DNA from: Maratus speciosus
Lineage: Eukaryota; Arthropoda; Arachnida; Araneae; Salticidae
Reading direction: 5' to 3'
Length of the DNA: 64,000 nt
Assembly: GCA_963932465.1 (NCBI GenBank)
Contig: CAWVRF010001079.1
Span: forward strand, 153,501-217,500
Part shown: piece after piece, positions 8,163 to 17,406 of the stretch
Position numbering within the stretch: position 1 is the stretch's first letter
Layout: each line of letters opens with the position of its first letter
Notes under the pieces: model-generated
Told to the model about the DNA's origin: nothing
Databases searched by the model: none
Seen by the model: the letters and a program-made list of their open reading frames with translations, nothing else
Translations under genes and position numbers: made by a program

Positions 8163-9005
8163 ATGCAACGTAAAAATGTATCCTTTACAACAAGCATGGA
8201 GAAAAAGAAATCAGTTTTTATACCCACTGAGGAAGAGGTAGAAGAACATTACTACCGAGGCGTGGATTCGTTCGATTCGGATTGCATGCGCCAATCGTCG
8301 TATCGTAGACGCGTGGAACAGTCTGTATTTCGTTCACCTTCATCCGGACTAGATCGGTTTCGACGCGTCATTTCGTCTTGGAGAGAATACGACACTAGTA
8401 TCGTTTTCGGTAATTTGGGACGCCAACCCTACTTGTTAGACTATTACTTGGACATGTGTTTTTCTTACCGAGAAGAGGTGAACGTAACGTGTCGCTGGAA
8501 ACTCCAATCCCCCTATCAAATCGAAAGCCTCGAAAAAGAAGTCGATTTTTTATTCGTCGTCGAACCGAATTTCGGAGACACGATCAAAAAACCTCCGCGA
8601 GCCAAACATCTGGTCGTTCTGACCAGTCATCTGAATCTGTCCGCTTCCGATCGCGACAGGAGATACGACCATCTTCACCTGACCAGTAACAGAAAATACG
8701 CTCCGCCGCGCTCCGATCTTCGAGAAGGTACGGAGTTTAAACCTCCGATTTTTCACGATCGACGGATCGATTCCTTACTGAAGAAACACGAACCCGTTTT
8801 CTTAGACGTTCGTAATTCGGAATCGGCAAACGAGGCGTATCTCAGATTGCTGACCGGAAAAGAAATAATTCGCAAAAGACCCTATAAAATATTGATGGAT
8901 GATCGCGACCGAGAGATTTTAAACCGAATTTTGCCGGAGACGGAAAGAAAAATCGAAGAATTGGGTTTTGTTCCTTGGAAAAACATATTTTACTGCTGTA
9001 TTTAA
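8163..9005 (+). CDS. NLGR-family protein, copy 1
   Basis: The 280-residue product is unrecognised but has a paralogue at 28394-29296. They share IVFGNLGRQPYLL versus IVYGDLGRYPRHLL, then a DFLFVVEP versus DLLVYLEP strand, then a VLTSHLNL versus VFASHYTF strand followed by DR-RYD or DRWSD. Alternating hydrophobic strands and helices suggest a Rossmann-like alpha/beta core. I chose the ATG at 8163 because the upstream ATG at 8124 lies inside a degenerate repeat. A TATA-like aatataagg at 8055 precedes it. Confidence 0.65.
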   Translation: MQRKNVSFTTSMEKKKSVFIPTEEEVEEHYYRGVDSFDSDCMRQSSYRRRVEQSVFRSPSSGLDRFRRVISSWREYDTSIVFGNLGRQPYLLDYYLDMCFSYREEVNVTCRWKLQSPYQIESLEKEVDFLFVVEPNFGDTIKKPPRAKHLVVLTSHLNLSASDRDRRYDHLHLTSNRKYAPPRSDLREGTEFKPPIFHDRRIDSLLKKHEPVFLDVRNSESANEAYLRLLTGKEIIRKRPYKILMDDRDREILNRILPETERKIEELGFVPWKNIFYCCI

Positions 9006-9379
9006 TAAGGACATGCTTTTCCGAGATTCTCACTCTTGCATCTGACGAGGTAGTTGTTAAACCACGTCTCGAATCTTTTCACGGTCTGAAATTTTCTGAA
9101 TTTCAAAACACCGGAATTTAACCTATCGCTTATCGATTTGCGTACGGTCGCTTCTTTTAAAAATATTCCGCTGCCGAAAGAAAGTTTATGTCGTTCGTCT
9201 GGCGACACAAACTGCTGAACCGACACGTGAGGTTCGTCGAACCCCAGACACCAAAATACCGCGTTTGCGAAAAAGTAAATCGTACCGTGTTTGTCTACGT
9301 AGACGATCATTTCGTACAGATTATCGTCTTTCAATATGTGCGGCGCAAACGTCAGATGGATCCACTTTTCGTTAGCCAT
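9002..9379 (-). CDS. Possible BRO-N-like protein
   Basis: The 125-residue product includes IYFFANAVFWCLGFDEP, then FVSPDERHKLSFGSG, then a C-terminal FETWFNNYLV. This order resembles the BRO N-terminal domain (an aromatic strand, an LGY-like helix and a closing W-helix), a DNA-binding module common in insect DNA viruses. The match is weak and by eye. It is convergent with the NLGR-family gene, overlapping by four bases. Confidence 0.4.
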   Translation of the reverse strand: MANEKWIHLTFAPHILKDDNLYEMIVYVDKHGTIYFFANAVFWCLGFDEPHVSVQQFVSPDERHKLSFGSGIFLKEATVRKSISDRLNSGVLKFRKFQTVKRFETWFNNYLVRCKSENLGKACPY

Positions 9380-9559
9380 ATACTTGTAGTTTTAAATGTG
9401 AAATTTTTACTCGTAAAACGGACTTGTAAAATGTTTCGGAAAAATTTTCCGAACCATAAAAAATATCTCAACTCTACAATGTAAAAAAAAAAAAAAAAAA
9501 AAATTTTTTTTTTTTTTTTGAGAGAGTCTAATAAAAAAATCAAGAGTCTAATAAAGCTC

Positions 9560-9850
9560 ATGGATCAGGTCGAAGAATTGTTACAGCTAGACGAACTCAA
9601 CCCGGGTTCGTTCGGTTCGCTGGAAAAAGGAATCAGTTACGCCATCATTTTGTGCATGACCGTACCCATTCTGCTCATACCCGTCCTTTACGTGTCCGTA
9701 CGCCGAAGCATTTTCAAACTCGTGTTTTTATTGTTGACCATCTTGAGTTTTTTCTCGCTCGTCGTTCGTTTCAAATTTTCGTGGATCGTGTGGACGAGCT
9801 CCCGACTGCAAGAAATTTACAACCGCTACGATGCACGAATACGAGTTTAG
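9560..9850 (+). CDS. Two-span membrane protein
   Basis: The product has 96 residues from the ATG at 9560, with spans at about residues 28-48 (AIILCMTVPILLIPVLYV) and 53-73 (FKLVFLLLTILSFFSLVV). The acidic N-terminus and basic C-terminus suggest a hairpin in the membrane. Its end overlaps the start of the LEF-4 gene by 20 bases, so the two are probably on one transcript. The family is not recognised. Confidence 0.6.
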   Translation: MDQVEELLQLDELNPGSFGSLEKGISYAIILCMTVPILLIPVLYVSVRRSIFKLVFLLLTILSFFSLVVRFKFSWIVWTSSRLQEIYNRYDARIRV

Positions 9851-11000
9851 GCTCGTGGTCCAGCATTCTTCGTCTTTCGCCCCGGTTTTCCGAGACTTGG
9901 GATATTCGACTCGGAAAAACGTGGTGTACTACGCCAAACCGCATTTTCGTTTCAAGAACGGAACTTGGGAGCTGAAACGCGTCGAATCCACCCATTTCGT
10001 TTACCACGACGGCGCGTGGTTCAAATGGGTCCATTCCGTAGAAACGCCTTACGGGAAATGGAAGGAATCTACGAACAGATCTTTTTTGCACGAAACGGGA
10101 AATTTTCAAAATCCTTTCGCCGAAGAAATCCGAGATTGCGTCCAGATCGACGACCGGGCTCAACTGTACGCTTTCAGAAGCGGCTTGGACTACAAGTTGG
10201 TGTTCGAATGGGAATACGGAACGTTCGAGAAAAAACTCGAAAATTTCAAACCGGTCCGACTGCTCGAGTGCTTGAGCGAATACAAGCGCATCTACGACGC
10301 CATGAGTGGTTTTTCCACGCCTCCGTACCAGCCGAACGAAAACGTCTTTCGGAAACCCGTGACGTGCGTGCGGGAAATTCCAGACGGAGACCGATATCTG
10401 TACGCCCATAAAATGGACGGAGTCTTCGGACTCGTGTACAGTTATCCGGACAGAGTGAAAGAAAAATGGGAAGGGTACGAATCGCGCATTCGTAGCGGAC
10501 AGACTCTGGGAGACGGATACGTTTTCGCCGCCGAGAAAATGGAAACTGGCGAAATTGTTTTGCTGGACGTTTATCGAGTTCGAGGATTCGACACGGCGAG
10601 TTGGTGCAGGCGCGGAATCTTGCTGAATTTTTTACCGCAGGTGAAATTAATCGAAGGATATTTCGTCCAAAAGTACGTCTCGGACAGAAATGCCCTCGGC
10701 TCCACACCGTTCGAAACCGACGGAATAGTCGTTCACGACGTCGAACAGGACGTCGTGTTCAAATTCAAAACTAACCGTTCCGTCGATTTAGTTTATTTCG
10801 AAGGGTATTTTCAGTTACCGAACGGCCGGATAAAATGTTTGGATGGGAATTTAGAAAACGGCCGCGTGTACGAAATTTCGACAGCCGACGGAAGGGTCGT
10901 TCGAAGGAGATTCGATCGATTCAAAGGAAATACCGACAAACAACTCGAGAGCGTGCTCGCTCATGGTTGGAACGGGCCACCTATCGAATATCAAAAGTAA
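9831..11000 (+). CDS. lef-4: LEF-4-like mRNA capping enzyme, RNA polymerase subunit
   Basis: LEF-4 proteins belong to the viral RNA polymerase of baculovirus-like viruses and carry RNA triphosphatase and guanylyltransferase activities. The 389-residue product has an EYEF strand at residues 3-6, expected for the triphosphatase tunnel. It also has the nucleotidyltransferase lysine motif YAHKMDGVFG (K194), a motif III-like VFAAEKM at 231-237, motif IV FETDGIVV at 294-301 and motif V KFKTNRSVD at 311-319. It is somewhat shorter than baculovirus LEF-4. It starts inside the upstream membrane-protein gene. Confidence 0.85.
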   Translation: MHEYEFRLVVQHSSSFAPVFRDLGYSTRKNVVYYAKPHFRFKNGTWELKRVESTHFVYHDGAWFKWVHSVETPYGKWKESTNRSFLHETGNFQNPFAEEIRDCVQIDDRAQLYAFRSGLDYKLVFEWEYGTFEKKLENFKPVRLLECLSEYKRIYDAMSGFSTPPYQPNENVFRKPVTCVREIPDGDRYLYAHKMDGVFGLVYSYPDRVKEKWEGYESRIRSGQTLGDGYVFAAEKMETGEIVLLDVYRVRGFDTASWCRRGILLNFLPQVKLIEGYFVQKYVSDRNALGSTPFETDGIVVHDVEQDVVFKFKTNRSVDLVYFEGYFQLPNGRIKCLDGNLENGRVYEISTADGRVVRRRFDRFKGNTDKQLESVLAHGWNGPPIEYQK

Positions 11001-11118
11001 AAAAAAAAAAAAAAAAAAAAATTTTTTTTTTTTTTTTTAATATGAGTATCAATATATAAGCAGTGGGTAATGGAACAGGATAAAGTTTCTTTCCTTTTCC
11101 TACCGATTTGAAATAATC

Positions 11119-11658
11119 ATGGCTACTAGGCGAGTGCGAACAGATTATATTTTGTGGAATGTAGTTACCAATATAAGAGATACTTTTCAACCTATGAAAA
11201 TACGTATACCCGCTTTGAATACAAACGAAGAAAATGTTTTCGAACGCGTGCTGAAGCTCTGCAAAACTATTTATGGAGCTCACTTTTCTCAAAAACGTGA
11301 AATCGATAACGGTCTCAGATACGTTAAAGAAGACAGATTAAAGCTAATGTTGTTCAGCCTGTATAAACAAATCTTTGCGAATCGTATTAGTTGGTCTCGA
11401 ATTATGTTAAATATGTGCAACGTCGCAAATTTAATGGTCCATTCCAAGTCTAACGAACTCCTGTTATCACACTTTATCGACATCGTGAAGAAAAAACTTT
11501 CACGTTGGATTGAAAAACGTAACGGCTGGGAAGCGATAGAAATCGACGAACGGTTCACCGCAGTTCGTATAAAGGTTCCGTATATGTTTTTGGAAGATTT
11601 TGTTCTTCGCCGTAGTGAAAGGTTGGCAGTTAAAGAAAGAGTAAGATATGACAAGTAA
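11119..11658 (+). CDS. Bcl-2-like protein 1
   Basis: The 179-residue product has a BH1-like stretch NRISWSRIMLNM at residues 88-99 and a BH2-like stretch WIEKRNGWEAI at 130-140, with the spacing seen in Bcl-2 family proteins. Viral members usually block mitochondrial apoptosis; that role is family knowledge, not shown here. No C-terminal membrane anchor is visible: the tail is basic instead. A second, diverged member is at 31772-32293. A TATA-like atatataagc lies about 65 bases before the ATG. Confidence 0.7.
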   Translation: MATRRVRTDYILWNVVTNIRDTFQPMKIRIPALNTNEENVFERVLKLCKTIYGAHFSQKREIDNGLRYVKEDRLKLMLFSLYKQIFANRISWSRIMLNMCNVANLMVHSKSNELLLSHFIDIVKKKLSRWIEKRNGWEAIEIDERFTAVRIKVPYMFLEDFVLRRSERLAVKERVRYDK

Positions 11659-11659
11659 A

Positions 11660-11780
11660 AAAATCTTGGTCCGATTTATTCTAGCGTTCTTGACTTGTAA
11701 AATTTTTCAGTTTTGATCTCGAGTTCTGGATTTGTAAATTTTTTTTCCGAACCATAAAAATTATCTCAAACCTATAATGT
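11660..11780. repeat. Degenerate R2-type repeat remnant
   Basis: The stretch holds two diverged repeat cores (gttcttgacttgtaaaattt and gttctggatttgtaaat) followed by ccgaaccataaaa and cctataatgtaaaaa. The same trailing block occurs at 9440-9485. No gene is seen. Confidence 0.55.
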
Positions 11781-11894
11781 AAAAAAAAAAAAAATTTTTT
11801 TTTTTTTCAGAGGAGTTGTCTTCGAATATATAAACGCTGAAACCCTCAACCAACTAATATTGACTTTTTTTCCTTTTCTAATAACAAGGAAACT

Positions 11895-12914
11895 ATGGAA
11901 GGCTATGATAACCTCGTTTCGAAAGTGTTGGCCAACGAATCTTTGGCCAACGCGGCTAAGAATATGGTCGACGAGCACTGTTTAAATCTCGTGAATCCAG
12001 ATTGGTCGACGCAATTACAAAATAATGTCACATATCAAAATTACATTTATCATGCTAAAAAGTTATGGAAACCGGCATTCTCGACGAACCATTGCGACTG
12101 GGAAGAATCAAAAAAAGACAATTTCGAAATCGTCTTAGTCGCTACTTGTAAATTTTTAAAAGCGTACAAAAAAGAATCTTACTATCCGAACAGTCGTCGA
12201 GTAAACCTTCTCGTCCTCGATTCTGAACCTCTGGCCAAAATCGCGCGGGCGATGACTTCCGATTTAGGACCGGACGTCAACGTTTGGAAAGATCACAAAT
12301 TTCCTTTCGCCGAATGCGGTTTCATGGCATGCAGCGAATGCAGCGAGTTTACGCAGAAATTTCAAAAAGCCGGATACAGAGTGAATCGAATCAACCAGCC
12401 TTGCATATCCGACACGAAAGTGTTCGACGGAGAGCGCGTAGTCAATCGGTTTTATTCTCAAATGGAAGAGATGTTTAACGATACATTTTTAGCCGTTTTG
12501 CGGTTACAACTGAATGCGAGATATTATTTAAAGAAGCAAAACGTTTATCGCATCAGCGGGGAAGTTTTAGATTTCGTCGGATTTCTCGAGAACAAATTGA
12601 AGCCGACTAAAAAAGTCGATTTGGGACCACTGATTCAATTCGAATACAAGCCCGAAACCCCGTCGATTAAATATGAGGAAAAGAAATCTGCGGATCTGGA
12701 TTCGAAAGTGAAGTGTAACGACGGCTTCGACGATTTCGACGAAATCTTCGAAAACGAAGAACCGCTCGCTATAGAAGAAAAAGGGCAGAGTAGCGACCAA
12801 CGGAAGCGGCAGAGATCGAGCCCAGATGACGAAGGGGAAACAGAAACTAAAAAACTAAACATGTCCGATGCGGACGATTACGAAATCGAGAAATTTCTAT
12901 TTAAAATTAACTAA
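11895..12914 (+). CDS. Unknown CxxC protein with acidic tail (paralogue A)
   Basis: The 339-residue product has an N-terminal domain of about 240 residues containing CGFMACSECSEF, followed by a long acidic, low-complexity tail with an RKRQR basic patch. The N-terminal domain matches the product at 16780-17578: a similar opening helix, LLVLDSEPLAKIARAM versus SIVANDCDPLDRIGDVM, and a cysteine cluster. The family is not recognised. The basic patch may be a nuclear localisation signal. Confidence 0.65.
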   Translation: MEGYDNLVSKVLANESLANAAKNMVDEHCLNLVNPDWSTQLQNNVTYQNYIYHAKKLWKPAFSTNHCDWEESKKDNFEIVLVATCKFLKAYKKESYYPNSRRVNLLVLDSEPLAKIARAMTSDLGPDVNVWKDHKFPFAECGFMACSECSEFTQKFQKAGYRVNRINQPCISDTKVFDGERVVNRFYSQMEEMFNDTFLAVLRLQLNARYYLKKQNVYRISGEVLDFVGFLENKLKPTKKVDLGPLIQFEYKPETPSIKYEEKKSADLDSKVKCNDGFDDFDEIFENEEPLAIEEKGQSSDQRKRQRSSPDDEGETETKKLNMSDADDYEIEKFLFKIN

Positions 12915-12924
12915 AAAAAAAAAA

Positions 12925-12962
<38 letters not shown>

Positions 12963-13050
12963 CGTATATAATGATATCAAAAATTTACTTCATCTAAAGT
13001 TTGGGTCGCTAAGTAAATGAAAAGTGAGTTAAATAAAGTAACTATTAACG

Positions 13051-13644
13051 ATGGCAAAAGAATGCGTGACGTTAACAGACTTGTATAACTGGTGTTTAAA
13101 AGAACATTATAGAAAAAACGACCATCATCCGGAGCATTTTAAAAATCCAGACGTGGAAATGACTGAAATTCCAAGAATGGAACTCACGTGTGATCTATTG
13201 GGATCAGTTTTGGGAACTTTTAGAAAAAAAGATTTATCGCTGTCTTTATCCGAATGTAGATGTATAATTGAAAACAAAAAGTGGCGACATTGGAAACATG
13301 CTATAAAAAATTACTTACCTATAGCATCCGCTACTGCACCCGATTGTGGTAAAAGATGGAAAAAATTCCCAGATGAGGAAAAAGAAAAATTGAAGGAATT
13401 ATTTCAAAAATTTAAAAATGATACATGTATTAATGATATATATGACGAATTGGTCAATTTGGAATCAGTTCAGTATTATTTAAGAGACCTCGAATATCAC
13501 AAAAAGGCTGTATGCGAAGTTTGGGAGCAAATCCCTGAATTTAACGTACCCGAGTTAAAATATAAAATAGAAACTCACGATAATGACAAATATGATACGA
13601 TAATGATTTTAGGATATACTGCCGAGTGGTGTTTTAAAGAGTAA
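13051..13644 (+). CDS. Hypothetical AT-rich gene, 197 residues
   Basis: The product is lysine-rich and helical in appearance, with scattered cysteines but no clear metal motif. A TATA-like acgtatataatg at 12962-12973 follows the T-run. The gene is much more AT-rich than LEF-4 or the helicase, which suggests a different origin or age. I do not recognise a family. Confidence 0.6.
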   Translation: MAKECVTLTDLYNWCLKEHYRKNDHHPEHFKNPDVEMTEIPRMELTCDLLGSVLGTFRKKDLSLSLSECRCIIENKKWRHWKHAIKNYLPIASATAPDCGKRWKKFPDEEKEKLKELFQKFKNDTCINDIYDELVNLESVQYYLRDLEYHKKAVCEVWEQIPEFNVPELKYKIETHDNDKYDTIMILGYTAEWCFKE

Positions 13645-13820
13645 ATCTCATAAACGTGAATTTTATTATACTTTTAAACTTTTCGTATAATTAAATTCAT
13701 AATAATTTAGTATAATTTATTTTCATATTTACAACTCTTACAATACTAGTTAATGTCTAACTCTATTTAAAAAAAAAAAAAAAAAAAAAAAAATTTTTTT
13801 TTTTTTTTTTTTTTTTTAAA
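13645..13820. other. AT-rich intergenic stretch and boundary tract
   Basis: Only AT-rich sequence and an A/T tract are seen between two convergent genes. Confidence 0.6.
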
Positions 13821-14726
13821 TCAACATGTCGATCCGCTTTTCAAAGCGTTCGTCAGAGCAAATTGAGACGGAATATCTTTCAAAGAATAATTTTTGTGTA
13901 AAACTTCCTTTTGTACCATTGACACGAATGCGTTATAGAAAATTTGACTTCCAGAGCCCACACCGTTTACAATCAGAGGATGTGGGTGGTTAATCAATTC
14001 CGTTGCAATTAAACCGATTCCGTCTACAAACTCGCAGTTGTAAGGTAAATAATCAGCAAAAATATCGTTATCGAACGTGACTCTCATTTCTGAAAATTGA
14101 CAGTTGAACAATATATATTGCATGCTGATGGACAAATCTGTATCCTCGAGCGTTTTAACTCCAGCCTTCGTATAAATAGAAACGTCCTTGAGACATTTGA
14201 AAATGGCCTGATCCCGTATATGAGACTCGGAAATTGATTTTTTACTTCGAACTAGAGAAATTAAATTTGGGAATAGAGTTTCGTGGTTGGGTCCCGGATC
14301 GACGTTTTTATCCAGACTGTTCAAGTTTCGATAAATTTCGATGGGCAGCCTATGTTCTACCCTTTTGTTGGGGGTCATTCCGTATTGTCGAATATAGTCT
14401 AAAATAAAAGGATTCATTTGATATTTTCGGTAGCTGCTAATTTTGTCTTGAAACTCTTCCGGTCGCTGCGTCCTGTCGAAAAACTCTTTCGTTGGAAAAA
14501 TGACCGTATATCGTTTAAAGTAAGCCGCGTTTTTAACTGGTCTCAAAAAGGGTCCGACCCATGCGACGTTGGTCGGATGATCGTCTTGGTGATAACCCAT
14601 TTCCAAACCGTAAAAATCTCTGAGATGTTTTTGGCACATGACCATGCTCAGATTGGTTCTTTTCGGAGCTCTGCACTTCGAACCGGAAGCGTTAAACAGG
14701 CAAGCTGTGGGTTCCGTGTTCGCCAT
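13821..14726 (-). CDS. Unknown protein with N-terminal C/H zinc motif
   Basis: The 301-residue product has CLFNASGSKC at residues 9-18 and CQKH at 31-34, a plausible C-C-C-H zinc site of the type found in short N-terminal fingers. The rest is unrecognised, with an IVNGVGSGSQIFYNAF stretch near the C-terminus. It is divergent from the PIF-5-like gene, with 35 bases between start codons, so they may share a promoter region. Confidence 0.65.
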   Translation of the reverse strand: MANTEPTACLFNASGSKCRAPKRTNLSMVMCQKHLRDFYGLEMGYHQDDHPTNVAWVGPFLRPVKNAAYFKRYTVIFPTKEFFDRTQRPEEFQDKISSYRKYQMNPFILDYIRQYGMTPNKRVEHRLPIEIYRNLNSLDKNVDPGPNHETLFPNLISLVRSKKSISESHIRDQAIFKCLKDVSIYTKAGVKTLEDTDLSISMQYILFNCQFSEMRVTFDNDIFADYLPYNCEFVDGIGLIATELINHPHPLIVNGVGSGSQIFYNAFVSMVQKEVLHKNYSLKDIPSQFALTNALKSGSTC

Positions 14727-14761
14727 GTTTTCCTTTATTGTAACGAATCAAGTTAGACGCG

Positions 14762-15043
14762 ATGTTGAAACGCAAATTTAATTTCAATGCCAAACCGATT
14801 TCCAAACTTTTTAACAATTTCAAGGTGTTGACGAAATCTCAAAAGGCGTTGAAAAAGCTCGTTTCGAGTAACGAAAAACTGAACTGCGCGATCAAAACCG
14901 TTTTCAGTAAAAAGGGTTTGAAGGTGGCGGCCGCGGGTGCGCTGGTCGGAACGGGCGTGGCGAGCATCTGGAGTTATATAGAATCCAATTCCGGATGCTT
15001 CAAAAAAAATCCGACGGTTCGGTGTGTAAATACGACGAACTGA
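14762..15043 (+). CDS. pif-5: PIF-5 (ODV-E56)-like protein, N-terminal part
   Basis: The 93-residue frame has a basic N-terminus and a glycine/alanine-rich hydrophobic segment (VAAAGALVGTGVASIW) at about residues 55-70, then a cysteine. It overlaps the next frame (14995-15393) across a run of eight A at 15002-15009. The next frame carries the cysteine-rich part and anchor expected to follow. Together the order resembles PIF-5, an oral infectivity factor of the virion envelope. The break is a frameshift in the sequence as given. The match is by eye and the N-terminus is shorter than in baculoviruses. Confidence 0.55.
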   Translation: MLKRKFNFNAKPISKLFNNFKVLTKSQKALKKLVSSNEKLNCAIKTVFSKKGLKVAAAGALVGTGVASIWSYIESNSGCFKKNPTVRCVNTTN

Positions 15044-15393
15044 GTTGCTGCCAAAAAGGCAAGCTCGACAACGTCCCGTTTTGCCACGGGACGAAAAATT
15101 TGACAAACGTTTGCAAAGATTTCGACGAAGACGACGAAAAATCCTGCTGCCGACTCTGCGACTGCGAATACGTCGACTGTTTGCCGGGCGACACCATGAA
15201 ATGCCAGAGACCTACGGTGGCCGACGCGCTGAACCACTTTGCGAGCCAAGTCGGTTCGACCGTTTGGTCGGGCATCGGAACGGTTTTTCCCTGGATATCG
15301 CACGTCTTGTACGGATTGGCCGCCGTATTCGTGCTCTGGATCGCATACTACGTTCGATCCTTTTTTCGGATGACGAGAAAGAAAGATGTATGA
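14995..15393 (+). CDS. pif-5: PIF-5 (ODV-E56)-like protein, C-terminal part
   Basis: The 132-residue frame is cysteine-rich in its first 65 residues (CKYDELSCC, CCRLCDCEYVDC). It then has LPGDTMKCQRP and ends in a hydrophobic anchor (VLYGLAAVFVLWIAYYV) with a basic tail. The cysteine block, the GDTMKC-like turn and the C-terminal anchor are what suggest ODV-E56. The ATG at 14995 lies inside the upstream frame, so this part is probably not translated independently. It overlaps the next gene by eight bases. Confidence 0.55.
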   Translation: MLQKKSDGSVCKYDELSCCQKGKLDNVPFCHGTKNLTNVCKDFDEDDEKSCCRLCDCEYVDCLPGDTMKCQRPTVADALNHFASQVGSTVWSGIGTVFPWISHVLYGLAAVFVLWIAYYVRSFFRMTRKKDV

Positions 15394-15964
15394 AAGATTG
15401 GCCGTTTGCCGTTTACCCGTCGACGATCTGTTGTCGGAATTTTACGAAGGAGAAAACCTGGAGCCCGTCGTCAAATCTTTGAATCTGCGATACGGCAAGT
15501 GGCCCGTTCAGTTTTACGTTTCGTTGGATCTGGTCACGCATCCGAAAATCAGGGACGTCGTCCGTAAATACATTTCGAAACTGTTGGAAGACAAGGAACG
15601 ATACGGATACGTTTATTATCTGAGCGGTCGAAATTTGTTGATACCGCTCACCGTTAAATTTCAGGGAATCGAAGTGTTTACCGAAGTCGAAGACAGGGAT
15701 CGGATCCTGAAAACCATCGACGAATTGGCGAGCGAATTTGCATGCAGAGGAAGCATGATGCACGAAATCACCACGGTGGAAATTTATTATTTCTTCGTGA
15801 GACTCGTGAACCCGAAATTGACTTGGTTGGCCGTCGAATACATGATCAACAGTTTGAGACAACACGTTCATTTGCTCATGTCTCCCGAAAGAAACTTTAC
15901 TTGGACGGAACGGGAACCGGTCGGAGACGTAGACAAAAATAAATTGTTGTTTTGTTCGGACTAA
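15386..15964 (+). CDS. Hypothetical protein, 192 residues
   Basis: The product starts within the last codons of the PIF-5-like frame, suggesting one transcript. It appears globular with mixed alpha/beta character. I see no membrane segment and no motif I recognise. The stop is followed directly by an A tract. Confidence 0.65.
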   Translation: MYERLAVCRLPVDDLLSEFYEGENLEPVVKSLNLRYGKWPVQFYVSLDLVTHPKIRDVVRKYISKLLEDKERYGYVYYLSGRNLLIPLTVKFQGIEVFTEVEDRDRILKTIDELASEFACRGSMMHEITTVEIYYFFVRLVNPKLTWLAVEYMINSLRQHVHLLMSPERNFTWTEREPVGDVDKNKLLFCSD

Positions 15965-16075
15965 AAAAAAAAAAAAAAAAAAAAAAATTTTTTTTTTTTT
16001 TTTTTTTTTTAGATATATACTTTTATAAATTACATTAAAGTTGTGTAAAGTTGTTCTTTTATTTCAGTTTTTAAA

Positions 16076-16630
16076 ATGGCTACACGGTTATGGAATGAAA
16101 CAACCCTTTTACAGCGATATGATGTTTTCGGGTACTTATATTTTATCGAACTTGAACCTATTATCAAGGGTCATTTGAAAAAACTATATAAAAAATACGA
16201 TAAGGATTTGAAATCTGATTTTATATCGTTACCTTTTGATCAGGAAAACCTTAATACTGAAAATGTTAAGGAACAAATTCATTTTATTAAAAGAGATTTA
16301 TTACACAATCGATATTTTTTAACACAAATCTGTAAGTTGAGTGAAATTGCTTTGGAGTCGCCCGGAATACGACGTTACGACGCATCTTTTTTTGTTGTGT
16401 CAGAAATCCAAGCACGTTTCAAAAATGAAAGAAAAAAAGAATTTGAGAAATTATTTATGAAAATGTCCGATTATGTGTTTCAATATTTCCGAAACATGAA
16501 TTTTTCAATATCGATTATAGACGAAATAATACTTTCTTTTAAAGAAATTGAAAATTCACTTGAATTATTTCAATTACCATGCTTAGTAGCTGCATTTTTT
16601 GAATATATTTTGTATAAGTTTTTTATATAA
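16076..16630 (+). CDS. Hypothetical AT-rich gene with C-terminal hydrophobic end
   Basis: The 184-residue product is helical and charged and ends in a hydrophobic stretch (LVAAFFEYILYKFFI) that could be a tail anchor. A helical, tail-anchored layout recalls Bcl-2 proteins, but I see no BH1 or BH2 motif and do not make that call. Base use is AT-rich compared with the neighbouring PIF-5-like gene. Confidence 0.6.
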   Translation: MATRLWNETTLLQRYDVFGYLYFIELEPIIKGHLKKLYKKYDKDLKSDFISLPFDQENLNTENVKEQIHFIKRDLLHNRYFLTQICKLSEIALESPGIRRYDASFFVVSEIQARFKNERKKEFEKLFMKMSDYVFQYFRNMNFSISIIDEIILSFKEIENSLELFQLPCLVAAFFEYILYKFFI

Positions 16631-16682
<52 letters not shown>

Positions 16683-16779
16683 TTTTTTTTTTACCTTATC
16701 AATCTTAATAAATAAGGTTATCGGTGTCATCTAATTTTAAAGTGGATATTTTTACGGCACGTGTTTATTTTTTATAACC

Positions 16780-17406
16780 ATGATAATGGAGAACTCGGAT
16801 TATAGTATATTAATAAATGGTATTTTAAATACCCCTGTTCTTCGAGAAGCGATTGAAAACGTGGAAAAGCATACTTGTGCCCTCAACCTCATAACTACAA
16901 ATTGGTTGAAAAATTTAGAATTTTCTTCAGTATATCAGGTTCATAAGGACAGAAAAGCAAAATATAATAAAGGGAAGTATTGCGGCCCGGAGAAAAAAGC
17001 ATTTATTCAAAAAACAAATCGCGATCATGTATTCAATATTATTGCCGCGGGGGAATTTAGTTTTCAAAAATCTGAAACGGGAGTAATTTCTATCGTTGCG
17101 AATGATTGCGATCCCCTAGACAGAATCGGAGATGTCATGAAAGAAAACGACGAAAAAAAATTACATACCGGTGCAAGATTTTTCGTAAAAACATGCCATC
17201 CATTATTTTGTCATTTTTGTACTAAACACCACAAAGACGAGAAACTTCCATTCGTACGACAGAATTGGTGTGTTTTGAGCGTTAAAATTTTTAACGGTAA
17301 TGAAATTAAGTGTTGTTCTTCGACGATAATACAACCAGCTTTAATGTTAATGCAGAATTTTATGGCTATTTGTAATGAAAATTTCAAATCGAATATCGTT
17401 CGGTGA
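16780..17406 (+). CDS. Paralogue B of the 11895 gene, frameshifted (N-terminal part)
   Basis: The 208-residue frame aligns with the N-terminal two thirds of the 11895-12914 product, including the opening helix, the DCDPLDRIGDVM block and the CHPLFCHFCTKH cysteine cluster. Similarity stops at the TGA at 17404-17406 and resumes in another frame at 17375-17578. An ATG at 16786 is an alternative start. The gene is AT-rich and is probably a decaying duplicate, unless the shift is an error. Confidence 0.6.
   Translation: MIMENSDYSILINGILNTPVLREAIENVEKHTCALNLITTNWLKNLEFSSVYQVHKDRKAKYNKGKYCGPEKKAFIQKTNRDHVFNIIAAGEFSFQKSETGVISIVANDCDPLDRIGDVMKENDEKKLHTGARFFVKTCHPLFCHFCTKHHKDEKLPFVRQNWCVLSVKIFNGNEIKCCSSTIIQPALMLMQNFMAICNENFKSNIVR

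Noticed and set aside
16076..16630. Third Bcl-2-like protein
   Set aside because: Helical with a hydrophobic tail, but no BH1 or BH2 pattern could be found.
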